From NCBI GenBank assembly GCA_016186425.1, contig JACPLR010000013.1, forward strand, positions 1 to 40,397: a DNA stretch of 40,397 bases, in the 5' to 3' direction. The notes beneath the pieces are model-generated. The model did not search any database. It was not told the origin of the DNA and saw only the letters and a list, made by a program, of their open reading frames with translations. Source of the stretch: Candidatus Pacearchaeota archaeon. Lineage in GTDB: Archaea > Nanobdellota > Nanobdellia > Pacearchaeales > GW2011-AR1. A program made the position numbers and the translations under genes. Below, one piece after another: positions 16,315 through 24,584 of this stretch. How positions within the stretch are numbered: position 1 is the first letter of the stretch; the number at the start of each line of letters is the position of its first letter.

Positions 16315-16896
16315 CTAGCCTAATTGTTTTTGCTTATCAGCAATAATTATGAGATCTGGCCTTAATCGTTTTAATATTAATGATACATATTCTAAGGGAT
16401 TATTGATCCAGAAAGCATTAATATAATCACTATATATTATTCTAAATCCTTCATCAGTCAATATTCTTTTTATCATATCAATGGTAAATGCTTGTGTATG
16501 CCCTCTGTAATTTTCGTAATAAACGCACCATCCAGGGTTTCTTAAATATTGGATCCCAGTAGCATTTGGGGTTGTGATTATTATTCTCCCGCCATGTTTA
16601 AGCAAACTCTTACAATACTGAATAAATTTGATTGGCGATTTAACATGTTCTATTATCTCTCCTGCAATTAGGGTATCAAATTTTTTATTTATTTTTTTAG
16701 GTTTATCTATATTAACCTTAAAATCAGGATTTCCAGTATTATCCAATGTAAAGAAATTTTTCCCAGGATTATTTTCCTTTAAAAGTTTATGTAAATGCCC
16801 CTCATTAGATCCTATGTCTAAAACCTCTGACCCATTTATATACGAATTTATATACTTAAATCTTAATAAATCGCTTTTATATCTTTTATCTGCCAT
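16315..16896 (-). CDS. SAM-dependent methyltransferase (class I)
   Basis: This 193-aa protein has a Methyltransf_11/23 fold: SEVLDIGSNEGHLHKLL (motif I, DIGSxxG), FFTLDNTG (acidic motif II), FDTLIAGEIIEHVKSPIKF (motif III with the EIIEH signature) and HGGRIIITTPNA (motif IV). The C-terminal part (GHTQAFTIDMIKRIL) matches small-molecule or sugar methyltransferases with a short lid. Such genes sit beside GT2 genes in surface-glycan loci and probably methylate a glycan residue or an acceptor. It lies one base from the GT2 gene upstream (16898-17749), so the two are surely cotranscribed. Confidence 0.82.
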   Translation of the reverse strand: MADKRYKSDLLRFKYINSYINGSEVLDIGSNEGHLHKLLKENNPGKNFFTLDNTGNPDFKVNIDKPKKINKKFDTLIAGEIIEHVKSPIKFIQYCKSLLKHGGRIIITTPNATGIQYLRNPGWCVYYENYRGHTQAFTIDMIKRILTDEGFRIIYSDYINAFWINNPLEYVSLILKRLRPDLIIIADKQKQLG

Positions 16897-16897
16897 T

Positions 16898-17749
16898 TTA
16901 TCTAAAGTTTTTATCTAAATATATTTTTCTCATTAATCCATTAATTGTTCCAAAATATCTTACAAATATAAAGATTATCATCCAGGGAATAAGTATCGCA
17001 AAATTTTTATTTTCATAGCACTTTTTTATAGAATATATTGGTATTAAAATTGGTGATAATATGAATAATGCCGGCGGCAAAAAATATTTTAGTATTGGGT
17101 TAGAAGTTAGTTTATTATCAATTGATGCCCCTATCCATCTGCTTTGTTTGTACACCCCATTTAAGGTTTCAGGGTTTCTGTGATAGCATATTGTTTTTGG
17201 AGCAACAACCGGTTTTAGTTTATATTTGAACCAAAAAGTTTGATCGTCTGCATAGCCATATTTTGGGTCAAAACCTCCTAGATTTAAAAATTCATTTTTC
17301 CTTGCCGCACGGAATACTTTAACTTTTTTGGCATTTTCCTTTGAAACCCTAATTCTGCCCCAACATTTGCTCCAGATATTTTCAATATTTTTGACAATTT
17401 CTTGTTCATGAGTAGTTCCTATCACTTTTTTATTCTTCATAATTGGGTCAACTAGGTTTTTTATATAATCTTTTTCAAACTCCATATCAGAATCAATAAA
17501 AACTAAAATTTCCCCTTTAGCTATTTTTGCCCCTATGTTCCTTGAATAGCCAGGACCCCTATGTACTCCATTTATTAGTTTTACTTTACTGAATTTTTTA
17601 ACAATTTCTCTGGTTTTATCTGTTGACCCGTCATCAACTACTATAATTTCAATATTTTTTAAAGACTGATTACCCAAACTTTTCAAGCAATATTCAATAT
17701 CGTATTCTTCATTATATGTAGGTATTATTACTGAAACTTTTTTTTTCAT
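16898..17749 (-). CDS. GT2-family glycosyltransferase, membrane-anchored
   Basis: This 283-aa protein is a GT-A enzyme with VSVIIPTYNEEYDIEYCL, IIVVDDGSTDKT (nucleotide-binding Asp), RGPGYSRNIGAKIA, VFIDSDMEFEKDY (DxD metal site) and GGFDPKYGYADDQTFWFK (catalytic ED-like DD). After ~residue 225 there are two hydrophobic segments (YFLPPALFILSPILIPIYS and FAILIPWMIIFIFVRYF), so the enzyme is held in the membrane with its active site in the cytosol, as in dolichol-phosphate or lipid-linked-glycan enzymes. It lies in a three-gene minus-strand unit with the GT2 at 17751-18551 and the methyltransferase at 16315-16896, with 1-nt gaps. Confidence 0.87.
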   Translation of the reverse strand: MKKKVSVIIPTYNEEYDIEYCLKSLGNQSLKNIEIIVVDDGSTDKTREIVKKFSKVKLINGVHRGPGYSRNIGAKIAKGEILVFIDSDMEFEKDYIKNLVDPIMKNKKVIGTTHEQEIVKNIENIWSKCWGRIRVSKENAKKVKVFRAARKNEFLNLGGFDPKYGYADDQTFWFKYKLKPVVAPKTICYHRNPETLNGVYKQSRWIGASIDNKLTSNPILKYFLPPALFILSPILIPIYSIKKCYENKNFAILIPWMIIFIFVRYFGTINGLMRKIYLDKNFR

Positions 17750-17750
17750 A

Positions 17751-18551
17751 TTAAACTGTCTGCTTTCCTGTTAAAAAACCTTTCCAGAATCCATAAAGGT
17801 AGTAGGGATGGCTAACAATTGACGCGATTATAAAATACGGAAAAAGTCTGACACTTTTTTTGAAAGGATAGTTAAAAAATTGCGGAAAAATTCCTATAAT
17901 TGGAGTTGCATTCACAAAGCCAACATACCAGTGAGGCATGTTTGTTTTATGTATTCTGGTTAGGGCTCCGAATCCATTAGAATATTGGTAAGTTTTCATT
18001 AACCTTTTTTTGAAAGTTATGGGATGTATATGGAATACTTTACACTCGGGGTGTTTTATTTTTCCTAAATTTTTTAATTTTATATACATATCAAAATCAT
18101 CTCCAGCTGTTCTGAAATTTTTCTCATCAAAAAATCCTGCCTTTTTGAGGGCAGATTTTCTATACGCACTTCCTTTCCCATCAAGCAATGGAGAAATTAC
18201 TCCTCTTTCTTTTAAGGTCATCGCTTTTGCAAATGAATCAAATTCTTCCCATAAATCTTCTGGCAAATGCACTTTTGATGTTGTAGCTACAACTTCTTTA
18301 TTCTTGAACGGCTCAATAAGGATAGATAGCCAATATTTGCCGTCAGGTAGACAATCCTGTATAATCATGACAATTATCGGATATTTTGCTTTCATTATTC
18401 CCCAATTCATCTGTTTTGTTATTGCCTCTTTCCTGTCTACAACAATAACTTCTATTTTCCCATTAAATTTCTGATTTTTTATTGTTTTTACAATTTTATC
18501 AAGTAGTTCTCTATCAGGATTAAACGCAGGAATTATTACAGATACGTCCAT
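17751..18551 (-). CDS. GT2-family glycosyltransferase
   Basis: In this 266-aa GT-A enzyme, VSVIIPAFNPDRELLDKIV, VIVVDRKEAITKQMNWGI, IVMIIQDCLPDGKYW (DxD region, QDC) and FFDEKNFRTAGDDFDMYIK (GDDFD, catalytic) are visible. A basic HPITFKKRLMKTY stretch and a C-terminal hydrophobic region around 220-255 (FPYFIIASIVSHPYYLYGF) suggest membrane association. It is first in the minus-strand unit that continues with the GT2 at 16898 and the methyltransferase. A TATATAAATA box is centred 25 nt before its ATG, so this is the promoter-proximal gene. The sugar transferred is unknown. Confidence 0.85.
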   Translation of the reverse strand: MDVSVIIPAFNPDRELLDKIVKTIKNQKFNGKIEVIVVDRKEAITKQMNWGIMKAKYPIIVMIIQDCLPDGKYWLSILIEPFKNKEVVATTSKVHLPEDLWEEFDSFAKAMTLKERGVISPLLDGKGSAYRKSALKKAGFFDEKNFRTAGDDFDMYIKLKNLGKIKHPECKVFHIHPITFKKRLMKTYQYSNGFGALTRIHKTNMPHWYVGFVNATPIIGIFPQFFNYPFKKSVRLFPYFIIASIVSHPYYLYGFWKGFLTGKQTV

Positions 18552-18663
18552 ATCTAAGCAATATCCAGTCTATTTATATACTTTTTTAGGGGAAGAAAAT
18601 ATTGATTTTCTCCATATAAATAAGAATTTTTAACCTGCAGTAGTTACATTAAATGACAAAAAG

Positions 18664-18673
18664 GTATATAAAT
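18664..18673 (+). promoter_or_regulatory. TATA box for the 18694 methyltransferase
   Basis: GTATATAAAT is centred about 26 nt before the ATG at 18694. A separate minus-strand box at 18571-18580 serves the divergent GT2 unit. Confidence 0.5.
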
Positions 18674-18693
18674 AAAATATTTTACAATAGACT

Positions 18694-19266
18694 ATGGATA
18701 AAAAAGAATTAATAAAAAAGCTTAACTTGGGTTGCGGAAAAGACCTAAAAAGAGGTTATGTTAATCTTGATTCTGTCAAACTGCCAGGAGTAGATATTGT
18801 ACAAGATTTAAATAAATACCCCTGGAAAATAAAAAGTAATGAATTTGACGAGATTTATTGTGACAATGTCTTAGAGCATCTGGAGACAATTACTAAGCCA
18901 ATGGAAGAAATATGGAGAATAACTAAGAATAGGGGTAAAATTATTATTAAAGTCCCCAACTATCCAAGTATATGGGCATTTTCAGATCCTACACATAAAA
19001 GCGTATTTACTTACACAAGTCTTGATTATTTTAGGCCTAATGATGGCTTGAATTATTATTCAAAAGCCAGATTTTTAATTGCAAAAAAGCGGCTTGAATT
19101 TGGGACATACACGAAAATTACAAAGAAGCTACAGAAGATAAATCCAATATCTTATCTAGTTAATCTGAATAAAACAACCCAGAAAATATATTTCTTGTTT
19201 TTTTCAAATATTTATCATGCTAGCTCACTTTATTTTGAGCTTATTTGCCTAAAAGAAGGTAGCTGA
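18694..19266 (+). CDS. SAM-dependent methyltransferase (small)
   Basis: In this 190-aa protein, KKLNLGCGKDLKRGYVNLD carries motif I (LGCG) and is typical of the family that includes WbmW-like and YcgJ-like methyltransferases, with VDIVQDLNKYPWKI, FDEIYCDNVLEHLETITKPMEEI (VLEH motif) and RGKIIIKVPNYP following. The N-terminal placement of motif I, with almost no leader before it, fits the small glycan-locus methyltransferases. It is followed by the C-methyltransferase gene on the same strand, 72 nt downstream. The acceptor is unknown. Confidence 0.8.
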   Translation: MDKKELIKKLNLGCGKDLKRGYVNLDSVKLPGVDIVQDLNKYPWKIKSNEFDEIYCDNVLEHLETITKPMEEIWRITKNRGKIIIKVPNYPSIWAFSDPTHKSVFTYTSLDYFRPNDGLNYYSKARFLIAKKRLEFGTYTKITKKLQKINPISYLVNLNKTTQKIYFLFFSNIYHASSLYFELICLKEGS

Positions 19267-19338
19267 ATTTTAATTATAATATTAAAGTATAGTAATTATT
19301 ATAAAGCAATATTGGAATTATAAACTAGTAATTAAAAA

Positions 19339-20565
19339 ATGGAGTGTCGATTTTGTAAAAGTTCTTTAGAAAATTTATTTATAGATTTAGGTCACGCTCC
19401 ACCATCAAATTCTTTCTTAAGTGAGGAAGATCTTGACAAGCCAGAATTATCTTTTCCTTTAAAAGTTTTTTTATGCGACAAATGTTTTTTAGTTCAAATA
19501 CCAGAATATAAAAACCATAGGGATATTTTTGGCCAGGAGTACGCTTATTTTTCTTCAAGTTCAAAGGGATGGGTAGAGCATGCTAAGAATTATGTTGAAA
19601 TGATGCTCCAGAGATTTCCTATTAATGAAAGAAAAAAAGTTGTGGAAATAGCTTCAAATGATGGGTATTTGCTTCAGCATTTTCATGCAAGAGGAATTCC
19701 TGTTTTAGGTATAGAGCCTTCTACAAATGCTGCAGAAATTGCGCGAACTAAAGACATAAATACAGTTAATCAATTTTTTAACCAAACGCTTGCTGAAACC
19801 TTAAAAACAGTTGGTACTAGAGCTGATTTACTTATTGGAAATAATGTTTTAGCCCATGTTCCGGATCTGAATAATTTTGTTTGTGGCATGAAAACTCTCT
19901 TAAATGAAGACGGGTTAATTACCATGGAATTCCCACATGTAATGAGAATGATTGAAAATTGCGAATTTGATACAATTTATCACGAACATTTTTCTTATTT
20001 TTCTTTTTTAACAATAAATGAGATTTTTGAGCATCACGGGTTTAGCATTTTTGATGTTGAGGAGCTTCCAACTCATGGAGGCTCGCTAAGAATATATGCA
20101 AAACACAAAAATGATGACACTCAACAAATATCAGAAAATGTTAACCAGCTATTATCTAAGGAAAAAGACGGGAGAATGGATAGAATAGAATATTATCAAG
20201 GTTTTAAAGACAGGGTAGAAGATACTAAATATAAGCTTCTTGAGTTTTTGGTAAGTAGGAAATTAGAAGGAAAGAAAACCTTTGCATATGGTGCTGCAGC
20301 TAAATTAAATACTTTATTGAATTTTTGCGGGATAAGGGACGATACGATTCAGGCAGCTGTTGACACCACTCCTTACAAACAAGGAAAATACCTTCCAGGA
20401 AGTCATATTAAAGTTCATCAAGAATCTTACCTCGCAAGTGAAAAGCCAGACATCATTCTAATAGGTCCTTGGAATTATAGAGATGAAATTGTTTTAAGAT
20501 TGAGTTATACCCGCGAATGGGGGGCAAGGTTGTTTACAGCAATCCCCTCTCTTCAAGAACATTAA
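19339..20565 (+). CDS. NDP-sugar C-methyltransferase (TylCIII/TcaB9 type)
   Basis: This 408-aa protein is the usual length of the family. Its N-terminal zinc-binding module has ECRFCKS and LCDKCF (two CxxC pairs, near residues 3-6 and 51-54), and LGHAPPSNSFL is the family signature. The SAM domain has VVEIASNDGYLLQHF (motif I), LGIEPSTNAAEIA, NNVLAHVPDL and IYHEHFSYFSF, the YHEHFSY block holding the active-site residues. A C-terminal Methyltransf_14-like domain contains YGAAAKLNTLLNF and IILIGPWNY. Family members add a methyl to C3 of a 4-keto-6-deoxy NDP-sugar, so this enzyme could act after Gmd. Branched deoxysugars would then decorate the surface glycan; the exact product is inferred. Confidence 0.9.
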   Translation: MECRFCKSSLENLFIDLGHAPPSNSFLSEEDLDKPELSFPLKVFLCDKCFLVQIPEYKNHRDIFGQEYAYFSSSSKGWVEHAKNYVEMMLQRFPINERKKVVEIASNDGYLLQHFHARGIPVLGIEPSTNAAEIARTKDINTVNQFFNQTLAETLKTVGTRADLLIGNNVLAHVPDLNNFVCGMKTLLNEDGLITMEFPHVMRMIENCEFDTIYHEHFSYFSFLTINEIFEHHGFSIFDVEELPTHGGSLRIYAKHKNDDTQQISENVNQLLSKEKDGRMDRIEYYQGFKDRVEDTKYKLLEFLVSRKLEGKKTFAYGAAAKLNTLLNFCGIRDDTIQAAVDTTPYKQGKYLPGSHIKVHQESYLASEKPDIILIGPWNYRDEIVLRLSYTREWGARLFTAIPSLQEH

Positions 20566-20621
20566 ATTTATTTATTTTAAGATTTAAATAGATTTATTAA
20601 TATTTGTGTTGACTAATCTAT

Positions 20622-21755
20622 ATGAGAATACTAGAGCTTACAAATTTTTCAGCTGGAGCTTGCGGAGTATGGCAAAGAGTTTTTCAGGAAAGCATTGAAT
20701 TAAAGAAAAAAGGCCATGAAATACTAATTTTAAGCTCGAATTCTGTTAAGGGAACAAAAGAAACTGCCAAAGAACATGAGGTTATTCAAGGATTGGAAAT
20801 AAAAAGATTTCCATTTAAGAAAATAGGCGGAGAAAGTTTTATGCATTGGCTTGATAAAGAAGCTGAAAAACTAGCTATGGAATTTAAACCTGATATAATA
20901 ATCGCTCATGCATATAGGCATTTGCATACAACAAAGGCATTAAAAATAAAAAAAGAACTAGCAAAACAAGGCATAAATTGTAAGATTTTTCTTGTAACCC
21001 ATGCACCATTTGAAAGAGAGAGGAGATTATTGCAGGAAACAGTTGTTTTGTTTTATGATAATATAATTGGAAGGTTTAGTTTAAAAAAATTTGATAAAAT
21101 TATTGCAATAACCAAATGGGAAATTCCCTATCTTAAAAATCTTGGATTGAGAGAGGAAAATATAATCTATATACCTAACGGTATACCGAATAACTTCTTT
21201 GTCCAGAAATCTGTAAAAGAAGAAAATAAAATACTTTATTTGGGAAGAATCTCTCCAATAAAAAATCTGCAAGTTTTAATAAAAGCCATATCTTTAATAA
21301 GTGATAAAGAGGCGTTATTAGAATTAGTTGGTCCTGCAGAAGAAGATTATAAGGAATATTTAATTAGTCTTGTAGAAGAGTTAAATATTAAAAATAGAGT
21401 TATTTTTTCTAAGCCAATATATGATTTAAAAGAAAAAATAAAGAAACTTGATTCTTGCAATATTTTTATCTTGCCAAGTTTAAGTGAAGGTATGCCCCAA
21501 TCTCTTATTGAATCAATGGCTAGAAGGAAAATTGTAATAGCCAGTAATAATAAGGGAAATTCCGGCATAATTAAAGATAAGGTTAACGGTTTTTTATTTG
21601 AAATAAAAAATGAGAAACAGCTAGCCGAGGTAATAAATTATTGTATGGATAATAAAAACAAGAAAAAACTAGAAAAAATAAAAAAACAAGCCAAATTGTC
21701 AGTTTTAAGGTTTAAGTTAAGTAAGATTGTTAATGATCTGGAAAGATTGTTTTAA
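20622..21755 (+). CDS. GT4-family glycosyltransferase
   Basis: This 377-aa GT-B enzyme begins MRILELTNFSAGACGVWQRV, where the GG of GT4 enzymes is replaced by CGV. The acceptor half contains KPDIIIAHAYRHLHT and ITKWEIPYLKNLG with the linker YIPNGIPN. The donor half starts KILYLGRISPIKNLQVLIKA (donor phosphate contacts R and K), followed by LLELVGPAEEDY, FILPSLSEGMPQSLIESMA (E-x7-E motif) and GIIKDKVNGFLFE. All GT4 landmarks are present, so it should be active; it acts at the cytosolic membrane. It follows the C-methyltransferase by 56 nt and is probably cotranscribed. Confidence 0.88.
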   Translation: MRILELTNFSAGACGVWQRVFQESIELKKKGHEILILSSNSVKGTKETAKEHEVIQGLEIKRFPFKKIGGESFMHWLDKEAEKLAMEFKPDIIIAHAYRHLHTTKALKIKKELAKQGINCKIFLVTHAPFERERRLLQETVVLFYDNIIGRFSLKKFDKIIAITKWEIPYLKNLGLREENIIYIPNGIPNNFFVQKSVKEENKILYLGRISPIKNLQVLIKAISLISDKEALLELVGPAEEDYKEYLISLVEELNIKNRVIFSKPIYDLKEKIKKLDSCNIFILPSLSEGMPQSLIESMARRKIVIASNNKGNSGIIKDKVNGFLFEIKNEKQLAEVINYCMDNKNKKKLEKIKKQAKLSVLRFKLSKIVNDLERLF

Positions 21756-21774
21756 AAATTTAGGGTATATAATA

Positions 21775-21930
21775 TATAGAAAATAAATTAATACTTAATA
21801 TGTCTAGCATGAAAATTAGGAAAAGGAATAGTTATATTTCAAAATTATTCTTGAATCTATACTATAATAAATTTCTCATTTTAAGAGAAATTTGGCTTAA
21901 TCTATAATATGTAATAATGATTTAGATAAA
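21775..21930 (+). repeat. Dispersed 3'-end repeat, copy E
   Basis: A diverged copy in a convergent gap. It keeps TTCAAAATTATTCTTGAATC (inner stem TTCAA/TTGAA), a degenerate TATACTATAAT core and a perfect 9-bp stem at 21869-21893 (AAATTTCTC, 7-nt loop, GAGAAATTT). The tail after the hairpin is weak. Confidence 0.65.
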
Positions 21931-21946
21931 ATATTTAGTATTTATT

Positions 21947-22693
21947 TTAATGTCTGTTTTTTAATTGATTCTCCGGGAAATCTTTCATTTTAATTTCATA
22001 ATTAGTCGGGTCTTGTAACCCTGCCCAATAAAATCCTTCCTGCCTTAGTCTGCATGATAAACAGGTTCCGCAATGTTTATTGTTTTTACTATTAACTCCA
22101 ACATAACAGCTATAGGTGTTTCTAAAATCAACGCCAAATTCTTTTCCTAATTGAATAATATCTTCTTTATCTTTATTTATTAAAGGAGCAATTATTCTTA
22201 TGTTCTTTTTTACAGCTGTTGCTTGTAATTTATTCATAATACTAACAAATTCAGAAGTTGCATCAGGGTAAGCTTCTTTTCCTTCATTTTTAAATCCAGT
22301 AAATATATCATATTTTTGTTTGTTTTTTATTAACTTACTTTCAGCAATAGCTAATGCATAAGTTAGAAATATAATATTCCTGCAAGGAACATACCAATTC
22401 AAATGCTCTTTCTCAGTATTTTTCAGCTGTTTCCTTGATACTTTATTAGCTTTTTTAGCACTATTTATCAGAGAGGTTGATATTTTATTTAATTCAGGAA
22501 GTTTTATTTCAATAAATTTTCCATTTAACTTTTCGGCACATAATTTTGAAGCTCTTTTTTCTTGTTTTAATGTTCTTTGTCCATAATTAAAGAATAAAAT
22601 ATAAATTTTACCATATTTTGCCTTATTCTTAACATAATATGCAGTTACTACACTATCTAATCCTCCAGAACATAAGATTATTGCGTTTTTCAT
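21947..22693 (-). CDS. queC: 7-cyano-7-deazaguanine synthase
   Basis: This 248-aa ATP-dependent enzyme makes preQ0 from 7-carboxy-7-deazaguanine, the step needed for archaeosine in tRNA. The PP-loop is ILCSGGLDSVVTAYY (SGGLDS at 9-14). The family-specific NWYVPCRNIIFLTYA, DATSEFV and the zinc site SCYVG followed by HCGTCLSCRLRQEGF complete the signature. It is a little longer than bacterial QueC (~230 aa). It is cytosolic. Its ATG at 22693 is preceded by TTTTATAAAA centred 25 nt upstream. No tgtA, queD, queE or DNA-modification partner is present, so this is a housekeeping gene inside the glycan region. It lies just downstream of the orphan at 22740-23315. Confidence 0.95.
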   Translation of the reverse strand: MKNAIILCSGGLDSVVTAYYVKNKAKYGKIYILFFNYGQRTLKQEKRASKLCAEKLNGKFIEIKLPELNKISTSLINSAKKANKVSRKQLKNTEKEHLNWYVPCRNIIFLTYALAIAESKLIKNKQKYDIFTGFKNEGKEAYPDATSEFVSIMNKLQATAVKKNIRIIAPLINKDKEDIIQLGKEFGVDFRNTYSCYVGVNSKNNKHCGTCLSCRLRQEGFYWAGLQDPTNYEIKMKDFPENQLKNRH

Positions 22694-22713
22694 ATAATTA
22701 AATAGAAGTAGTT

Positions 22714-22723
22714 TTTATAAAAA
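22714..22723 (-). promoter_or_regulatory. TATA box for queC
   Basis: On the minus strand, TTTTATAAAA is centred about 25 nt before the queC ATG, giving a leaderless start independent of the upstream orphan gene. Confidence 0.45.
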
Positions 22724-22739
22724 TATCTAATAACTATAT

Positions 22740-23315
22740 TTACAATAAAGAGTTTATAGATGACTTATACTGGGCGGGCAATTCTCTTAAATCAAAAATC
22801 ACTTTAAAATCATCAAATTTTATCTCTTTTCCGCATTTACTAAAATATTTACTAAATCTCCCTTTAAATTCTTCAGCAGTTCTTATATCATTCCCATCTT
22901 TAGGCATATAGCCTGCACCATATCCTGTAAAAAATACCCCATATTTAAATAATCCATTTGCAAAATTAGCTTCACAAACCGGCCAACCATCCATACCATC
23001 AGAAGCCACAATCATAAAATTCGTATCTATAAGTGTTCTTTCCAAAGGACCTGTAGCAGAAATTCTTGCTTTAGACCTTAATTTTTTAGGAATTGGTTTT
23101 ATTGCCTTTGGTTTATTATATCTTGTAATCTCTAAAGTATGGTATGTAATATTTGTTCCATTTGTTCCAATAAATGTTAAGCTGTAATTTTCTTGTCCGC
23201 TTTTTGAAAGAAAATCTTTTTTACCCCAAGAATCCAATATTTTAATCTTAACTCCTTTACTAAGTCTTATGGTTTCATGGCTTTCAGGTTTTTTTAATAT
23301 AACTTTATTTTTCAT
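22740..23315 (-). CDS. Protein of unknown function (191 aa)
   Basis: I do not recognise this family. It is soluble and has a beta-rich N-terminal part (KGVKIKILDSWG, YSLTFIGTNGTNITYHTLEI). The strongest-looking conserved region is NFMIVASDGMDGWPVCEANFA, with a Cys, an Asp pair and a Trp, followed by FFTGYGAGYMPKDGNDIRT, a glycine-rich block that could be a ligand-binding loop. The C-terminus is FDDFKVIFDLRELPAQYKS. It ends 46 nt before queC starts and shares its strand, but queC has its own promoter, so a link to deazaguanine metabolism is only possible. Confidence 0.55.
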   Translation of the reverse strand: MKNKVILKKPESHETIRLSKGVKIKILDSWGKKDFLSKSGQENYSLTFIGTNGTNITYHTLEITRYNKPKAIKPIPKKLRSKARISATGPLERTLIDTNFMIVASDGMDGWPVCEANFANGLFKYGVFFTGYGAGYMPKDGNDIRTAEEFKGRFSKYFSKCGKEIKFDDFKVIFDLRELPAQYKSSINSLL

Positions 23316-23391
23316 AAAAAAATATATCAGATATCACTATTTAAACATATCTCTCTACTAACTTGTAGTGAAGAATTTTCAATAGAATAAA

Positions 23392-23400
23392 CTTTATAAG
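23392..23400 (+). promoter_or_regulatory. TATA box for the eIF5A-like mini gene
   Basis: CTTTATAAG is centred 26 nt before the ATG at 23422, giving a leaderless start. The following GT2 begins 1 nt after the mini gene's stop and would be read from the same transcript. Confidence 0.5.
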
Positions 23401-23421
23401 TTTACTCAAGTTTCAGTATGT

Positions 23422-23613
23422 ATGAAAAAACAAGCTAAAGAACTGAAGAAAGGGGATAAGCTTAAAATCCTTGATAAAGTATGGACAGTTGCAGGTATTG
23501 AAATTTCTGCAATTGGCAAACAAGGGTCAAGCAAATGCCGTTTAGAACTCGAGTCTGGAAGTGAAAAAATAGCGATTATTAGGCCAGCAGAATATCCATT
23601 TGAGGTTGTTTAA
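23422..23613 (+). CDS. eIF5A N-domain-like mini protein (63 aa)
   Basis: This short basic protein looks like the SH3/KOW-type N-terminal domain of translation factor aIF5A, standing alone. ELKKGDKLKILDKVWTVAGI aligns with the KKGxYVIIDGEPCRVV strand region, and IGKQGSSKCR (32-40) matches the hypusine loop SKxGKHGSAKAR, with Lys33 in the place of the hypusinated lysine. The C-terminal OB domain of a true aIF5A (another ~70 aa) is absent. A full aIF5A is expected elsewhere in the genome. A ribosome- or RNA-binding role is inferred. The gene is followed by a GT2 in what looks like an operon. Confidence 0.6.
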   Translation: MKKQAKELKKGDKLKILDKVWTVAGIEISAIGKQGSSKCRLELESGSEKIAIIRPAEYPFEVV

Positions 23614-23614
23614 A

Positions 23615-24532
23615 ATGAAAAATAGAAAGATTAGTATCATAATAACTTCTTATAAAGAGCCAAAATCAACAGAAAGAGCTGTCAGAGCTCTTTTATCCCA
23701 AAAAATTAAAGAGAAATTTAAAATAATTGTTGTTGACCCATTTCAAGAAGTTGAGGAGCATATTAAAGCGCATATAAAAAACAAAAATGTTGATTTCTTT
23801 TTAGATCCTGGAGAGGGGAAGAGTTATGCTTTAAATATGATTTTAGAGGCGATTTATTCAGGAAATAAAGATGATATAATTATTTTTACAGATGGAGATG
23901 TTTATGTTTCTGAAAATGCTTTAAATGAAATAATTAATTCATTTAAAGATAAAGAAGTCGGTTGCATTACAGGCCATCCAATTTCAATAGATAGTAGAAA
24001 TACCAAATATGGTTTATGGAGCTACATTGCCTTTGAAAGAATACATCAAATAAGGAAAAAATTATCAGAAAAAAAAGAATTTTTTGAATGTTCGGGATAT
24101 TTGTTTGCAATTCGCAATGGCATAATAAAAGAATTTCCCTTAGATGCTTCAGAAGATTCCATCATACCGTATTTATTCTGGAAAAAGAATTACAAGATAT
24201 CATACCTCCCAAATGTTGAAGTTTATGTGAAAAACCCAGATAACTGGAAAGATTATTTAAATCAAAAAGTAAGAAATATTAAAGGGCATGAAAACCTAAA
24301 TAAAATTGCTCCGGATATGCCGCGAACAAAATCATTTAAGAATGAGATAAAATACGGAGCTTTATTTGCAATAAGCCAAGCAAAGAGCATTAAAGAATTT
24401 TTTTGGATAATCCAGCTTTATTTTGCTAGATTGTATATTTATCTTAAAGCATTTAAAGAATTAAAGAAAAAGAAAGAATACTCTGATGGCTGGAGAGAAA
24501 CAGAAATAAGCTCGACTAAAACACTGGATTAA
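23615..24532 (+). CDS. GT2-family glycosyltransferase
   Basis: In this 305-aa GT-A enzyme, ISIIITSYKEPKSTERAVRAL, FKIIVVDPFQEV, FFLDPGEGKSYALNMIL, IIFTDGDVYVSENAL (DGD metal site), FECSGYLFAIRNGI and DASEDSIIPYLFWKK (ED catalytic motif) are in canonical order. The frame extends back to a TTG at 23600, but the ATG at 23615 is 1 nt after the preceding stop, the natural coupled start. The C-terminal quarter (EFFWIIQLYFARLYIYLKAF) is amphipathic and may lie on the membrane. The donor is unknown. Confidence 0.85.
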   Translation: MKNRKISIIITSYKEPKSTERAVRALLSQKIKEKFKIIVVDPFQEVEEHIKAHIKNKNVDFFLDPGEGKSYALNMILEAIYSGNKDDIIIFTDGDVYVSENALNEIINSFKDKEVGCITGHPISIDSRNTKYGLWSYIAFERIHQIRKKLSEKKEFFECSGYLFAIRNGIIKEFPLDASEDSIIPYLFWKKNYKISYLPNVEVYVKNPDNWKDYLNQKVRNIKGHENLNKIAPDMPRTKSFKNEIKYGALFAISQAKSIKEFFWIIQLYFARLYIYLKAFKELKKKKEYSDGWRETEISSTKTLD

Positions 24533-24584
24533 TCTATATCATATAAATATTTAAAAAGGAAGAAAGAGGATTATTTAATTTATA

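Noticed and set aside
21947-23315. A 7-deazaguanine DNA-modification (Dpd-type) defence system
   Set aside because: Only queC is recognisable; no DpdA/TGT-like, helicase or nuclease genes are near, so tRNA archaeosine synthesis is the simpler view.
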